The position numbers and the translations under genes were made by a program. Positions 9,772 through 19,251 of a stretch of DNA of 64,000 bases are shown here, in pieces. The DNA is from Citrobacter rodentium NBRC 105723 = DSM 16636 (GTDB lineage: Bacteria > Pseudomonadota > Gammaproteobacteria > Enterobacterales > Enterobacteriaceae), in assembly GCF_021278985.1 (NCBI RefSeq), contig NZ_CP082833.1, positions 4,340,001 through 4,404,000 on the forward strand, given 5' to 3'. Every line of letters begins with the position of its first letter. Position 1 is the first letter of the stretch. The notes under the pieces were generated by a model, which was not told the DNA's origin, made no database searches, and saw nothing but the letters and a program-made list of their open reading frames with translations.

Positions 9772-9783
9772 GGTTTTCCTCTT

Positions 9784-10713
9784 TTATTGCTCAAGCGCCG
9801 CAGATACCGCCGCCGGTTCGTTAAGAGCCGAGGCGGTCAGGGTATCAACAATGCGTTTAGTCAGGCCAGTGAGGACTTTACCCGGGCCGACTTCATAAAG
9901 ATGTTCCACGCCCTGCGCCGCCATAAACTCAACGCTGCGGGTCCACTGCACCGGACTGTACAGCTGGCGCACCAGCGCATCGCGAATGGCGTCAGCGTCA
10001 GTTTCACATTTCACATCAACGTTATTGACGACCGGCACGGTCGGCGCGTTGAAGGTGATTTTCGCTAATTCAGCGGCCAGTTTTTCGGCGGCAGGCTTCA
10101 TCAGCGCGCAGTGAGACGGCACGCTGACCGGCAGCGGCAGCGCGCGCTTTGCGCCAGCCGCTTTACAGGCGGCGCCCGCGCGTTCAACCGCCTCTTTATG
10201 ACCGGCGATAACCACCTGGCCCGGAGAGTTAAAGTTTACCGGCGAGACGACCTGACCTTCCGCGGACGCTTCACACGCCTGAGCGATAGAGGCGTCGTCC
10301 AGACCAATGATGGCCGCCATCGCGCCGGTTCCTTCAGGAACGGCTTCCTGCATGAATTTACCACGCAGTTCGACCAGACGCACCGCGTCGGCAAAATTAA
10401 TGACGCCCGCGCAGACCAGCGCGGAGTATTCACCCAGGCTATGGCCAGCCATCAGGGTCGGCGCTTCGCCGCCCTGCTGTTGCCAGACGCGATACAGCGC
10501 GACGGAAGCCGCCAGCAGCGCAGGCTGAGTTTGCCAGGTTTTATTCAGCTCTTCAGCCGGACCCTGCTGGGTCAGCGCCCACAGGTCGTAGCCCAGCGCA
10601 GCAGAGGCTTCAGCAAAAGTCTCTTCAACGATCGGATAGCTTGCCGCCATATCGGCCAGCATCCCGACGGTCTGAGAACCCTGTCCAGGGAACACAAATG
10701 CGAATTGCGTCAT
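9784..10713 (-). CDS. fabD: FabD, malonyl-CoA:ACP transacylase
   Basis: Transfers malonyl from CoA to ACP, supplying the extender for fatty-acid synthesis. The 309 residues show the N-terminal PGQGSQ motif, the nucleophile elbow GHSLGEYSAL (Ser near 92) and the catalytic His in VPSHCALM. It lies in the fabH-fabD-fabG series with 15-bp spacing from fabH. Confidence 0.97.
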   Translation of the reverse strand: MTQFAFVFPGQGSQTVGMLADMAASYPIVEETFAEASAALGYDLWALTQQGPAEELNKTWQTQPALLAASVALYRVWQQQGGEAPTLMAGHSLGEYSALVCAGVINFADAVRLVELRGKFMQEAVPEGTGAMAAIIGLDDASIAQACEASAEGQVVSPVNFNSPGQVVIAGHKEAVERAGAACKAAGAKRALPLPVSVPSHCALMKPAAEKLAAELAKITFNAPTVPVVNNVDVKCETDADAIRDALVRQLYSPVQWTRSVEFMAAQGVEHLYEVGPGKVLTGLTKRIVDTLTASALNEPAAVSAALEQ

Positions 10714-10728
10714 GTTTAAATCCTTATA

Positions 10729-11682
10729 CTAGAAACGAACCAGCGCGGAGCCCCAGGTGAATCCCCCGCCAAAGGCTTCAAGCAACACCAGATGTCCGGC
10801 TTTGATACGGCCATCGCGCACGGCTTCATCCAGCGCGCACGGCACTGAGGCCGCAGAGGTGTTGCCGTGTCTGTCCAGCGTGACGACCACCTTATCCATC
10901 GACATACCCAGTTTTTTCGCCGTCGCGCTGATAATGCGCAGGTTAGCCTGATGGGGAACCAGCCAGTCGAGCTGCGAACGGTCATAATTATTGGCGGCCA
11001 GCGTCTCGTCGACGATGTGCGCAAGCTCGGTCACCGCGACTTTGAACACGTCGTTGCCCGCCATAGTCAGATAAATCGGGTTATCCGGATTCACGCGATC
11101 GGCGTTAGGCAGCGTCAGCAGCGGGCCGTAGCTTCCGTCCGCATGAAGATGCGTGGAGATAATGCCCTCCTCCTCGGATGCGCCAAGCACCACCGCGCCC
11201 GCCCCGTCGCCAAAAATAATAATTGTGCCGCGATCGGTCGGATCGCAGGTACGGGCCAGGACGTCAGATCCAACGACCAGCGCATATTTCACCGCGCCGG
11301 ATTTAACGTACATATCGGCCACGCTTAACGCGTAGGTAAAGCCCGCACAGGCCGCCGCGACGTCGAACGCCGGGCACCCTTTAATGCCCAGCATGCCCTG
11401 AATCTGGCATGCCGCGCTGGGAAAAGCATGGGTCGCTGAGGTGGTTGCCACCACAATCAAGCCAATCTGATCTTTATCAATGCCGGCCATTTCAAGCGCG
11501 CGCTGCGCGGCGGTGTAGCCCATCGTGGAGACGGTTTCTTCCGGCGCAGCGATATGGCGTTCACGGATACCTGTACGGGTGACAATCCACTCGTCAGAGG
11601 TATCGACCATTTTTTCCAGATCGGCGTTAGTCCGCACCTGTTCAGGCAGATAGCTGCCAGTACCAATAATCTTCGTATACAT
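10729..11682 (-). CDS. fabH: FabH, beta-ketoacyl-ACP synthase III
   Basis: Starts fatty-acid synthesis by condensing acetyl-CoA with malonyl-ACP. The 317 residues show the active-site Cys in DVAAACAGFTYAL (about 112), the His in VPHQANLRI and the Asn in RHGNTSAAS: the Cys-His-Asn triad of KAS III. The start is MYTKIIGTGSYLP, as in E. coli. Confidence 0.97.
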   Translation of the reverse strand: MYTKIIGTGSYLPEQVRTNADLEKMVDTSDEWIVTRTGIRERHIAAPEETVSTMGYTAAQRALEMAGIDKDQIGLIVVATTSATHAFPSAACQIQGMLGIKGCPAFDVAAACAGFTYALSVADMYVKSGAVKYALVVGSDVLARTCDPTDRGTIIIFGDGAGAVVLGASEEEGIISTHLHADGSYGPLLTLPNADRVNPDNPIYLTMAGNDVFKVAVTELAHIVDETLAANNYDRSQLDWLVPHQANLRIISATAKKLGMSMDKVVVTLDRHGNTSAASVPCALDEAVRDGRIKAGHLVLLEAFGGGFTWGSALVRF

Positions 11683-11759
11683 GTACGCTCAGTCACTTTT
11701 TGGTTATATACCGCGAATCATAAACTGCGACGACGTCAGGCCCGGCAGTCGCGCCAGTA

Positions 11760-12836
11760 TCAGCGCGGCTGCGGCGTATCGCCATTGTCGGCGTCCTGCA
11801 GTTCAAACCCAGCCGGGTATACAGATTCCAGGCGAGCGGCAATCCGTTGTGGAACTTGTCGCTGCACCGCCTGCACTGCCTGTTCAATCGCGACTGTAAA
11901 GGCTCGCTGATTGGCCGCACCATGACTTTTAATCACCGTGCCGCGCAATCCTAACAGACAGGCGCCATTATACTGGTCGGGGTTGAGGTGACTGAATCGC
12001 CTCGCCAGGCTTTTTTGTAACCAACGTTTTAATATCAGCAGCCACCACGACCGTTTTTTGCCCTCACCCTGAGATTTCAGCAGTGAAAGGAACATTCTGA
12101 CAACACCTTCCATCGTTTTTAATGTGACGTTGCCTGTAAAACCGTCACAGACCAGCACATCGGTTTTCCCGGTCAGGAGTTCATTGGCTTCCAGATAGCC
12201 AATGTAATTAATGGAAGGGATCGTCTTGAGCAAGGCAGAAGCGTCCCGAATACTGTCCAGACCCTTTGTTTCTTCTTCGCCGATGTTGAGCAGCGCCACG
12301 CGCGGGTGGTTAATGCCCACGACTTCTTCCGCCAGCACCGAGCCCATAATCGCAAACTGCGTCAGCATCATGCTGTCGCAGTCGACGTTGGCCCCCAAAT
12401 CAAGGACCACCGTTTTCCCTTTTTGCTGGTGCGGCAGCACCGTCACCAGCGCGGGACGCTCAATGCCGTCCAGCGGCTTGAGCAGCAATTTTGCCAGCCC
12501 CATCAACGCCCCGGTATTTCCGGCGCTGACGCAGGCCTGCGCTCGCCCTTCTTTCACGAGTTCCAGCGCCACACGCATCGAGCTGCCGCGGCTGGCGCGG
12601 ATAGCCTGCGAAGGCCGGGCATCACTGGCGATAACTGACTGTGCAGGGATAATCTGCAGACGCGAACGTTGTTCAAAGTCAGCTTTAGCAAGTAATGGCG
12701 TGATTGTATCGGGATCCCCGACTAAAAGAAGTGTGAGTTGTGAATTAGAGTTCAGTGCCTGCAAAGCTGCAGGCACCGTCACGGAAGGGCCAAAATCTCC
12801 CCCCATGACATCTAACGCCAGGGTTAGACGTGTCAA
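11760..12836 (-). CDS. plsX: PlsX, phosphate acyltransferase
   Basis: Converts acyl-ACP to acyl-phosphate for phospholipid synthesis through PlsY. The product is 358 residues, close to the E. coli length. Recognisable stretches are LDVMGGDFGP at the N terminus, CVSAGNTGALMG and VCDGFTGNVTLKTMEG. The C-terminal tail differs from E. coli. It lies between rpmF and fabH in the conserved rpmF-plsX-fab operon. Confidence 0.96.
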   Translation of the reverse strand: MTRLTLALDVMGGDFGPSVTVPAALQALNSNSQLTLLLVGDPDTITPLLAKADFEQRSRLQIIPAQSVIASDARPSQAIRASRGSSMRVALELVKEGRAQACVSAGNTGALMGLAKLLLKPLDGIERPALVTVLPHQQKGKTVVLDLGANVDCDSMMLTQFAIMGSVLAEEVVGINHPRVALLNIGEEETKGLDSIRDASALLKTIPSINYIGYLEANELLTGKTDVLVCDGFTGNVTLKTMEGVVRMFLSLLKSQGEGKKRSWWLLILKRWLQKSLARRFSHLNPDQYNGACLLGLRGTVIKSHGAANQRAFTVAIEQAVQAVQRQVPQRIAARLESVYPAGFELQDADNGDTPQPR

Positions 12837-12916
12837 GGTATCTTCGCCGCCTGGTTCGGTATTTCCCCGCCGGAACGGGGAACGTCCTCACTAAGCTTCA
12901 TCACGCAAAAGCGTGA

Positions 12917-13102
<186 letters not shown>

Positions 13103-13106
13103 TTAA

Positions 13107-13628
13107 TTACTTACGCTTTAAGCTGGCTAATACGGCAAATGGGTTTGGCTTTTGCGCTTCATCAGGCAGTTCACCAAAGACCATGTCCGCTTCGGACACT
13201 TCACAGTGTTCAGAATCATGCACCGGAACCACCGGCAAGGAGAGGATAATTTCATCTTCCACCATCGCCAGCAGATCGATTTCGCCGAATTCGTTAACCT
13301 CAATCGGCTCATACGCTTCCGGGAGTGCTTCAGCCTGTTCATCGGAACGAACCGGACTGAAACAATACGTTGTGTGGACCTGATGAGTAAACGGCTGCCC
13401 GCAACGCTGGCATTCGAGCGTTACCGAAACCGCAGCATCACCGTTAATCACAGCGAGACGTTGGTTATCGATAGCGAACGACATGGAGCATTCCACATCA
13501 CTGTCCACACTGACTACAGAATCGGCGACGCGCTCAACCAGATCGGAAGGAAAGATACCTTCGTAATCGAGGCGTTTTTGCGCCGTACGTACCGGATCCA
13601 GAGTCAGGGGTAATTTTACCTTTTGCAT
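13107..13628 (-). CDS. yceD: YceD, DUF177 family 23S rRNA accumulation protein
   Basis: Conserved 173-residue protein of the DUF177 family, linked in the literature to accumulation of 23S rRNA. The cysteine pair CQRCGQPF in the middle and an acidic central region are visible. It is first in the yceD-rpmF-plsX-fabH series on the minus strand; its molecular activity is not known from sequence. Confidence 0.93.
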   Translation of the reverse strand: MQKVKLPLTLDPVRTAQKRLDYEGIFPSDLVERVADSVVSVDSDVECSMSFAIDNQRLAVINGDAAVSVTLECQRCGQPFTHQVHTTYCFSPVRSDEQAEALPEAYEPIEVNEFGEIDLLAMVEDEIILSLPVVPVHDSEHCEVSEADMVFGELPDEAQKPNPFAVLASLKRK

Positions 13629-13825
13629 AGGGCGCGCATATTAACTTTGTAACGTCATATAGTCAAAGAAAAAGGCAGCCTGCGGTTGCCTTTTGCCAAT
13701 AATTCGCACACATTGCGGTTTACAGCCTTATTTTCGTGCGGACGTTGCCGCCAGGGCACGCCTCAACGCCGAAAAACATAGTTTAAAATGGCTCACATTA
13801 ATTCGCTATATCTGGTAGAAAAAAT

Positions 13826-14410
13826 ATGCCCAATCTTATTCTCGCCTCCACCTCTCCCTGGCGTCGCGCCCTGCTGGAAAAACTGGCGTTGCCGTTTGAA
13901 TGCGCGGCGCCCGAGGTCGATGAAACGCCCCTGCCCGGCGAAACGCCACGTCATCTGGTTAGCCGCCTGGCGAAAGAAAAAGCGCAGTCGCTCGCCCGTC
14001 GCTTTCCTGCGCATCTGATTATCGGTTCCGATCAGGTATGCGTGCTGGAGGGTGAAATCACCGGCAAGCCGTTAACGGAAGAGAAAGCCTGTCAGCAGTT
14101 AGCGAAGGCCAGCGGCAATATCATCACCTTCTATACCGGTCTGGCGCTGTATAACTCAGCGACGGGACATCTACAGAGCGACGTGGAGCCGTTTGACGTC
14201 CACTTCCGTCATCTCAGCGCAACAGAGATTGCGGACTATGTCCGCAAAGAGCGTCCGCTACAGTGCGCCGGGAGTTTTAAAAGCGAAGGGCTGGGGATTG
14301 CTCTGTTTGAGCGTCTGGCGGGCCGCGACCCCAATACGCTGGTAGGCTTGCCGCTGATCGCCCTGTGCCAGATGCTGCGCCAGGAGGGGATAAACCCGCT
14401 CAAGGCGTAG
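13826..14410 (+). CDS. yceF: YceF, Maf-like nucleoside triphosphate pyrophosphatase
   Basis: House-cleaning Maf/YceF pyrophosphatase; the E. coli enzyme prefers 7-methyl-GTP. The 194 residues begin with the Maf signature LASTSPWRR. SDQVCVLEG with the catalytic Asp follows, then KPLTEEKA and the C-terminal GLPL segment. It is divergent from yceD and convergent with rluC. Confidence 0.95.
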   Translation: MPNLILASTSPWRRALLEKLALPFECAAPEVDETPLPGETPRHLVSRLAKEKAQSLARRFPAHLIIGSDQVCVLEGEITGKPLTEEKACQQLAKASGNIITFYTGLALYNSATGHLQSDVEPFDVHFRHLSATEIADYVRKERPLQCAGSFKSEGLGIALFERLAGRDPNTLVGLPLIALCQMLRQEGINPLKA

Positions 14411-14451
14411 CGTGCCTCCTGTGGGCCTGATGGCGACGCATACGCGTCCTG

Positions 14452-15405
14452 TCACCCGGGCTTGCGCAATACCTGCAGGCAGTGCTTAAGCTGTCCGTCC
14501 ATCGGCGCTTCAATGCGCAGCACTTCGCCGGTTCCCGGATGGGTAAACTTCAGCGCCGCCGCGTGCAGAAACAGACGTGAAAGACCGGTGGCGGCCAGTT
14601 GCTTATCAAACTCGCGGTCGCCATAGCGATCGTCAAACGCAATCGGATGCCCGGCATACTGGGTATGCACGCGAATCTGATGGGTGCGTCCCGTTACCGG
14701 ACTACAGCGAACCAGCGTGGCGAAAGCGTAGCGCTCTTCCACCTTAAAGCGGGTTTCCGAGGGCTTTCCCTCCTGGCTGACGCGAACGATGCGCTCGCCG
14801 CTTTGCAGAATATTCTTTAATAAAGGCGCCTGTACGTTTTTCACGTGCGACTGCCACTGGCCGCGAACCAGCGCCAGGTAATCTTTCTGCATCCCTTTTT
14901 CACGCAGCTGCTCATGCAGCGAACGCAGGGCCGAACGTTTTTTCGCCACCAGCAGAACGCCGGAGGTATCGCGGTCAAGCCGGTGCACCAGTTCAAGGAA
15001 ACGCGCTTCCGGCCGCAGGGCGCGCAGCCCTTCAATCACGCCAAAGCTCAGGCCGCTGCCGCCGTGCACCGCCGTCCCGGAGGGTTTGTTCAGCACCAGA
15101 ATATGGTCATCCTCATAAAGGATCACGTCGGCCAGCGCCGCCACCTTTTGCAGATGCGGCGACACCGCCTCCTCTTCGCGCTCGGCGACGCGAACCGGCG
15201 GGATGCGAATTTCATCGCCCGCTTCCAGTTTGTATTCCGGCTTGATGCGCTTTTTATTCACCCGCACTTCGCCTTTGCGCAAAATGCGATAAATCATACT
15301 TTTCGGCACGCCTTTCAGCTGCGTACGCAAAAAGTTATCGATGCGTTGCCCCGCCTCGTCAGCAGTAATAGCAACTATTTTTACGGATGGAGTCTCTGTT
15401 TTCAT
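14452..15405 (-). CDS. rluC: RluC, 23S rRNA pseudouridine synthase (955/2504/2580)
   Basis: Makes three pseudouridines in 23S rRNA. An N-terminal S4 RNA-binding domain (residues about 20-80) is followed by the RluA-type catalytic core with the motif HRLDRDTSGVLL holding the nucleophilic Asp. The start at 15405 (MKTETPSVK) fits the E. coli protein; an upstream start at 15447 is possible but the extra residues are not conserved. It is divergent from rne, as in E. coli. Confidence 0.95.
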   Translation of the reverse strand: MKTETPSVKIVAITADEAGQRIDNFLRTQLKGVPKSMIYRILRKGEVRVNKKRIKPEYKLEAGDEIRIPPVRVAEREEEAVSPHLQKVAALADVILYEDDHILVLNKPSGTAVHGGSGLSFGVIEGLRALRPEARFLELVHRLDRDTSGVLLVAKKRSALRSLHEQLREKGMQKDYLALVRGQWQSHVKNVQAPLLKNILQSGERIVRVSQEGKPSETRFKVEERYAFATLVRCSPVTGRTHQIRVHTQYAGHPIAFDDRYGDREFDKQLAATGLSRLFLHAAALKFTHPGTGEVLRIEAPMDGQLKHCLQVLRKPG

Positions 15406-15978
15406 GGGGGCCGATTCTAAATAGCCGCACGGATTCGCGCCACTCATTTTTCTATGCTTATATTTATCTTTATCCGCTGGCGCACGGGGATTTCATTAAC
15501 GATTTGATGGTTATTAAAGCAATCATCGTCAGGAAGTGAAAAAACTGTGAGTAAGCGGGAGATAAATGGTAAAAGTCATCTTGCTATAACAAGGTTAGCA
15601 GTGGAATAATGTCCCCGTTTCCGTGCCAGCGCTTGTTAAAACAAGTTATTTTACGGAATAACCCAATTTTGCCCGAACGATCATCCACGCAGCAATGGCG
15701 TAAGACGTATTGATCTTTCAGGCAGTTAGCGGGCTGCGGGTTGCAGTCCTTACCGGTAGACTGGATCTTCTCTGGAGAGTAATACCCAGGCAGTTCCCCT
15801 GATAATTGCGCTGTGTTTCCGTATGAAATACAGGCAACCGACACTCTGCGCCTCTTTGAGCTGACGATAACCGTGAGGTTGGCGACGCGACTAGACACGA
15901 GGCCATCGGTTCATACCCGGAAAGGCGATACTCTGCCCGCAGCTTAGTCGTCAATGTAAGAATAATGAGTAAGTTACG
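15406..15978 (+). promoter_or_regulatory. rluC-rne intergenic region: rne promoter and long autoregulatory leader
   Basis: The 573 bp without a convincing gene separate divergent rluC and rne. In E. coli the rne mRNA has a leader of about 360 nt whose hairpins let RNase E cleave and limit its own message. The same spacing puts transcription start near 15618 here, and an AT-rich stretch (15575-15612) could hold the promoter. GC-rich, hairpin-forming sequence fills 15720-15950. Two minus-strand open frames here lack recognisable products. Confidence 0.6.
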
Positions 15979-18900
15979 ATGAAAAGAATGTTAATCAACG
16001 CGACTCAGCAGGAAGAGTTGCGTGTTGCCCTTGTAGATGGGCAGCGTCTGTACGATCTGGATATTGAAAGTCCTGGACACGAGCAGAAAAAAGCGAACAT
16101 CTATAAAGGCAAAATTACCCGTATTGAACCGAGTCTGGAAGCGGCTTTTGTTGATTACGGCGCCGAACGTCACGGTTTCCTCCCGCTAAAAGAAATCGCC
16201 CGCGAATATTTCCCCGCTAGCTACAACGCGCATGGTCGACCCAACATCAAAGATGTGTTGCGTGAAGGTCAGGAAGTTATTGTCCAGATCGATAAAGAAG
16301 AACGCGGCAATAAAGGCGCCGCGCTGACCACCTTTATCAGCCTGGCGGGCAGCTACCTGGTGCTGATGCCCAACAACCCGCGCGCGGGCGGCATCTCCCG
16401 TCGTATCGAAGGCGACGATCGCACCGAACTGAAAGAAGCGCTGGCCAGTCTTGAGCTGCCTGAAGGCATGGGGCTTATCGTGCGCACCGCGGGCGTCGGC
16501 AAATCGGCCGAAGCGCTGCAGTGGGACTTAAGCTTTCGCCTGAAACACTGGGAAGCGATTCAGAAAGCGGCGGAAAGCCGTCCTGCCCCGTTCCTGATCC
16601 ATCAGGAGAGCAACGTCATCGTTCGCGCCTTCCGCGACTATCTGCGTCAGGATATTGGTGAAATCCTCATCGATAACCCGAAAGTCATGGAGATGGCGCG
16701 TCAGCACATCGCCGCGCTGGGTCGTCCGGATTTCAGCAGCAAAATTAAACTGTATACCGGTGAAATTCCGCTGTTCAGCCACTATCAGATCGAGTCACAG
16801 ATTGAATCCGCGTTCCAGCGTGAAGTGCGCCTGCCCTCCGGCGGCTCCATTGTTATCGACAGCACCGAAGCGTTAACCGCCATCGACATCAACTCCGCAC
16901 GCGCTACCCGCGGCGGCGATATCGAAGAAACCGCGTTTAACACCAACCTCGAAGCCGCTGATGAGATCGCCCGCCAGCTGCGTCTGCGCGACCTCGGCGG
17001 CCTGATCGTTATCGACTTTATCGACATGACGCCGGTTCGTCACCAGCGCGCGGTGGAAAACCGTCTGCGTGAGGCGGTGCGTCAGGACAGAGCGCGCATT
17101 CAGATCAGCCACATTTCCCGCTTCGGCCTGCTGGAGATGTCCCGCCAGCGCCTGAGCCCGTCGCTTGGCGAGTCCAGCCATCACGTCTGCCCGCGCTGTA
17201 GCGGCACCGGCACCGTTCGTGACAACGAATCACTGTCGCTGTCCATTCTGCGCCTGATCGAAGAAGAAGCGCTGAAAGAGAACACCCAGGAGGTCCATGC
17301 GATCGTGCCTGTGCCGATTGCCTCTTACCTGCTGAACGAAAAACGCACCGCCGTCAACGCCATTGAAACCCGCCAGAACGGCGTGCGCTGCGTCATCGTA
17401 CCAAACGATCAAATGGAAACGCCGCACTACTCCGTGCTGCGCGTCCGCAAAGGTGAAGAGACGCCAACCCTGAGCTACATGCTGCCGAAGCTGCATGAAG
17501 AAGCAATGGCGCTGCCTTCTGAAGAAGAGTACGCCGAACGCAAACGTCCTGAACAACCGGCGCTTGCCACCTTTGCCATGCCAGACGTTCCGCCAGCGCC
17601 AGAGCCTGCCGAACCGGTGGTGAAAGCGGCCGCGCCGAAAGCCGCCGCCGCGCCAGCCGCCCCTGCTGAGCCGGGCCTGTTAAGCCGTCTCTTTGGCGCG
17701 CTGAAATCGCTGTTCAGCGGTGGCGAAGAGGCCAAACCTGCCGAGCAGCCTGCGCCGAAAGCGGCGGAAAAACCGGAACGCCAGCAGGATCGCCGTAAGC
17801 GTCAGAACAACCGCCGCGATCGCAATGACCGTAACGAGCGCAGCGAGCGTCGTGACAGCCGCGATAACCGTAGCGAACGTGCTGAAAGCGGTGAAAGCCG
17901 TGATGAAAATCGCCGTAACCGCCGACAGGCGCAGCAGAGCGCCGATCGCGACAACCGCCAGCAGACTGCTGAGGTAGCAGAGAAAGCGAAGTCCGGCGAC
18001 GAGCAGCAGCCACAGCCGCGTCGCGAGCGCAATCGTCGCCGTAGCGAAGAAAAACGTCAGGCGCAGCAGGAAGTAAAAGCGCTGAGTATTGACGAGCAGC
18101 AGACGCAGGACACCGAGCAGGAAGAGCGCGTACGTCCGGCTCAGCCGCGCCGTAAACAGCGTCAGCTGGCGCAGAAAGTGCGTTACACCGATAATGCGGC
18201 TGACAGCGAAGTCGTGGTTGCGCAAGTGAGCGAAGAAAAAGTGGCGACGCCGGTTGCCGAAGAGTCCGCACCTGTGCAGAGCACCGAGCTGGCGAAAGTT
18301 CCGCTGCCGGTTGTCGCTGAAGCGCCTCAGGAGCAGGAAGAGAGCAGCGAAGCGCGTGACAGCGCCGGTATGCCGCGTCGTTCCCGTCGTTCACCGCGCC
18401 ATCTGCGGGTCAGCGGCCAGCGCCGTCGTCGTTATCGTGACGAGCGTTACCCGCTCCAGTCGCCGATGCCGCTGACGGTTGCCTGCGCATCGCCGGAAAT
18501 GGCCTCCGGTAAAGTGTGGATCCGTTATCCGGTCGCACGTCCGCAGGATGCGGAGCAGCGTGAGCAGGAGATCGAACAGGTACAGGCGCAGCCGGTTGCG
18601 GCAGAGCCGCAGGCCGTTGTCGCCGCCGTTGAAGTGGCGGAGACGGTGGTTGAAACCGTTGCGCAGCAAGCGCCGGTTCAGCCGGAAGAAACCATCGAAA
18701 CAACCCATCCGGAAGTGATTGCCGCGCCGGTTGATGAACAGCCACAGGTGATTGCTGAAGCGGATGTACCGGTAGCTGAAGAGGTCGCCGCCGAAGCGCA
18801 GCCGGTCGTCGCCGCCGAGGAATCCGCTCCGGTGGCCGAAGAAACGGCGGAAGTGGTGACGGTTGAGCCTGAAGTGGCTGTCGAACCGGTAGCTGTCGAA

Positions 18901-19209
18901 CCTGAGGTGGTTGCCGAACCGGTGAAAGAGCAGGACGTTGTGGAAGAGGTTGTGGCTCCTGCGCCTGTTGCCGCCCCGGTTGAAACCGTTAAGGTGGAAA
19001 AACCGGTCGCCGTCACGCCGCTGGCCGAACACAGCCACGCTACCGCGCCGATGACCCGCGCGCCAGCGCCGGAATACGTGCCGGAAGCGCCGCGTCACAG
19101 CGAGTGGCAGCGTCCTGCCTTCGTCTTTGAAGGTAAAGGCGCGGCAGGCGGACACAGCGCCACGCACCACGCCTCTGCCGCTCCGACTCGCCCGCAGCCT
19201 GTCGAGTAA
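15979..19209 (+). CDS. rne: Rne, ribonuclease E
   Basis: Essential endoribonuclease and scaffold of the RNA degradosome, peripheral on the inner membrane. The 1076 residues compare with 1061 in E. coli. In order: S1 domain (about 35-120), 5' sensor and RNase H/DNase I-like catalytic domain (to about 400) with acidic residues in DINSARATRG and DFIDM, then the zinc-link CPRCSGTG. The C-terminal half is disordered: a membrane-targeting helix near LSRLFGALKSLFSG, arginine-rich RNA-binding segments, and long Ala/Glu/Val/Pro repeats where length differs from E. coli. The last part (PEYVPEAPRHSEWQRP) fits the PNPase-binding end. Confidence 0.97.
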   Translation: MKRMLINATQQEELRVALVDGQRLYDLDIESPGHEQKKANIYKGKITRIEPSLEAAFVDYGAERHGFLPLKEIAREYFPASYNAHGRPNIKDVLREGQEVIVQIDKEERGNKGAALTTFISLAGSYLVLMPNNPRAGGISRRIEGDDRTELKEALASLELPEGMGLIVRTAGVGKSAEALQWDLSFRLKHWEAIQKAAESRPAPFLIHQESNVIVRAFRDYLRQDIGEILIDNPKVMEMARQHIAALGRPDFSSKIKLYTGEIPLFSHYQIESQIESAFQREVRLPSGGSIVIDSTEALTAIDINSARATRGGDIEETAFNTNLEAADEIARQLRLRDLGGLIVIDFIDMTPVRHQRAVENRLREAVRQDRARIQISHISRFGLLEMSRQRLSPSLGESSHHVCPRCSGTGTVRDNESLSLSILRLIEEEALKENTQEVHAIVPVPIASYLLNEKRTAVNAIETRQNGVRCVIVPNDQMETPHYSVLRVRKGEETPTLSYMLPKLHEEAMALPSEEEYAERKRPEQPALATFAMPDVPPAPEPAEPVVKAAAPKAAAAPAAPAEPGLLSRLFGALKSLFSGGEEAKPAEQPAPKAAEKPERQQDRRKRQNNRRDRNDRNERSERRDSRDNRSERAESGESRDENRRNRRQAQQSADRDNRQQTAEVAEKAKSGDEQQPQPRRERNRRRSEEKRQAQQEVKALSIDEQQTQDTEQEERVRPAQPRRKQRQLAQKVRYTDNAADSEVVVAQVSEEKVATPVAEESAPVQSTELAKVPLPVVAEAPQEQEESSEARDSAGMPRRSRRSPRHLRVSGQRRRRYRDERYPLQSPMPLTVACASPEMASGKVWIRYPVARPQDAEQREQEIEQVQAQPVAAEPQAVVAAVEVAETVVETVAQQAPVQPEETIETTHPEVIAAPVDEQPQVIAEADVPVAEEVAAEAQPVVAAEESAPVAEETAEVVTVEPEVAVEPVAVEPEVVAEPVKEQDVVEEVVAPAPVAAPVETVKVEKPVAVTPLAEHSHATAPMTRAPAPEYVPEAPRHSEWQRPAFVFEGKGAAGGHSATHHASAAPTRPQPVE

Positions 19210-19226
19210 CAGCAGAAACGCGTATC

Positions 19227-19251
19227 AAGCCGGCCTCCGGGTCGGCTTTTT
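19227..19251 (+). terminator. rne terminator
   Basis: Inverted repeat AAGCCG / CGGCTT followed by a run of seven T, 17 bp after the rne stop. It abuts the stop codon of the convergent LysR gene. Confidence 0.8.

Noticed and set aside
13629..13825. Possible SraB-type small RNA between yceD and yceF
   Set aside because: E. coli has sraB in this gap and a hairpin (AAGGCAGCC...TTGCCTT) is present, but I could not identify a promoter and conserved body with confidence.
15584..15954. Minus-strand open frames in the rne leader
   Set aside because: They overlap the expected rne 5' leader, with no start signals or recognisable product.
17680..19170. Long minus-strand and alternate-frame open frames inside rne
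   Set aside because: They are by-products of the GC-rich, repetitive Glu/Ala/Arg coding sequence of the RNase E C-terminal half.
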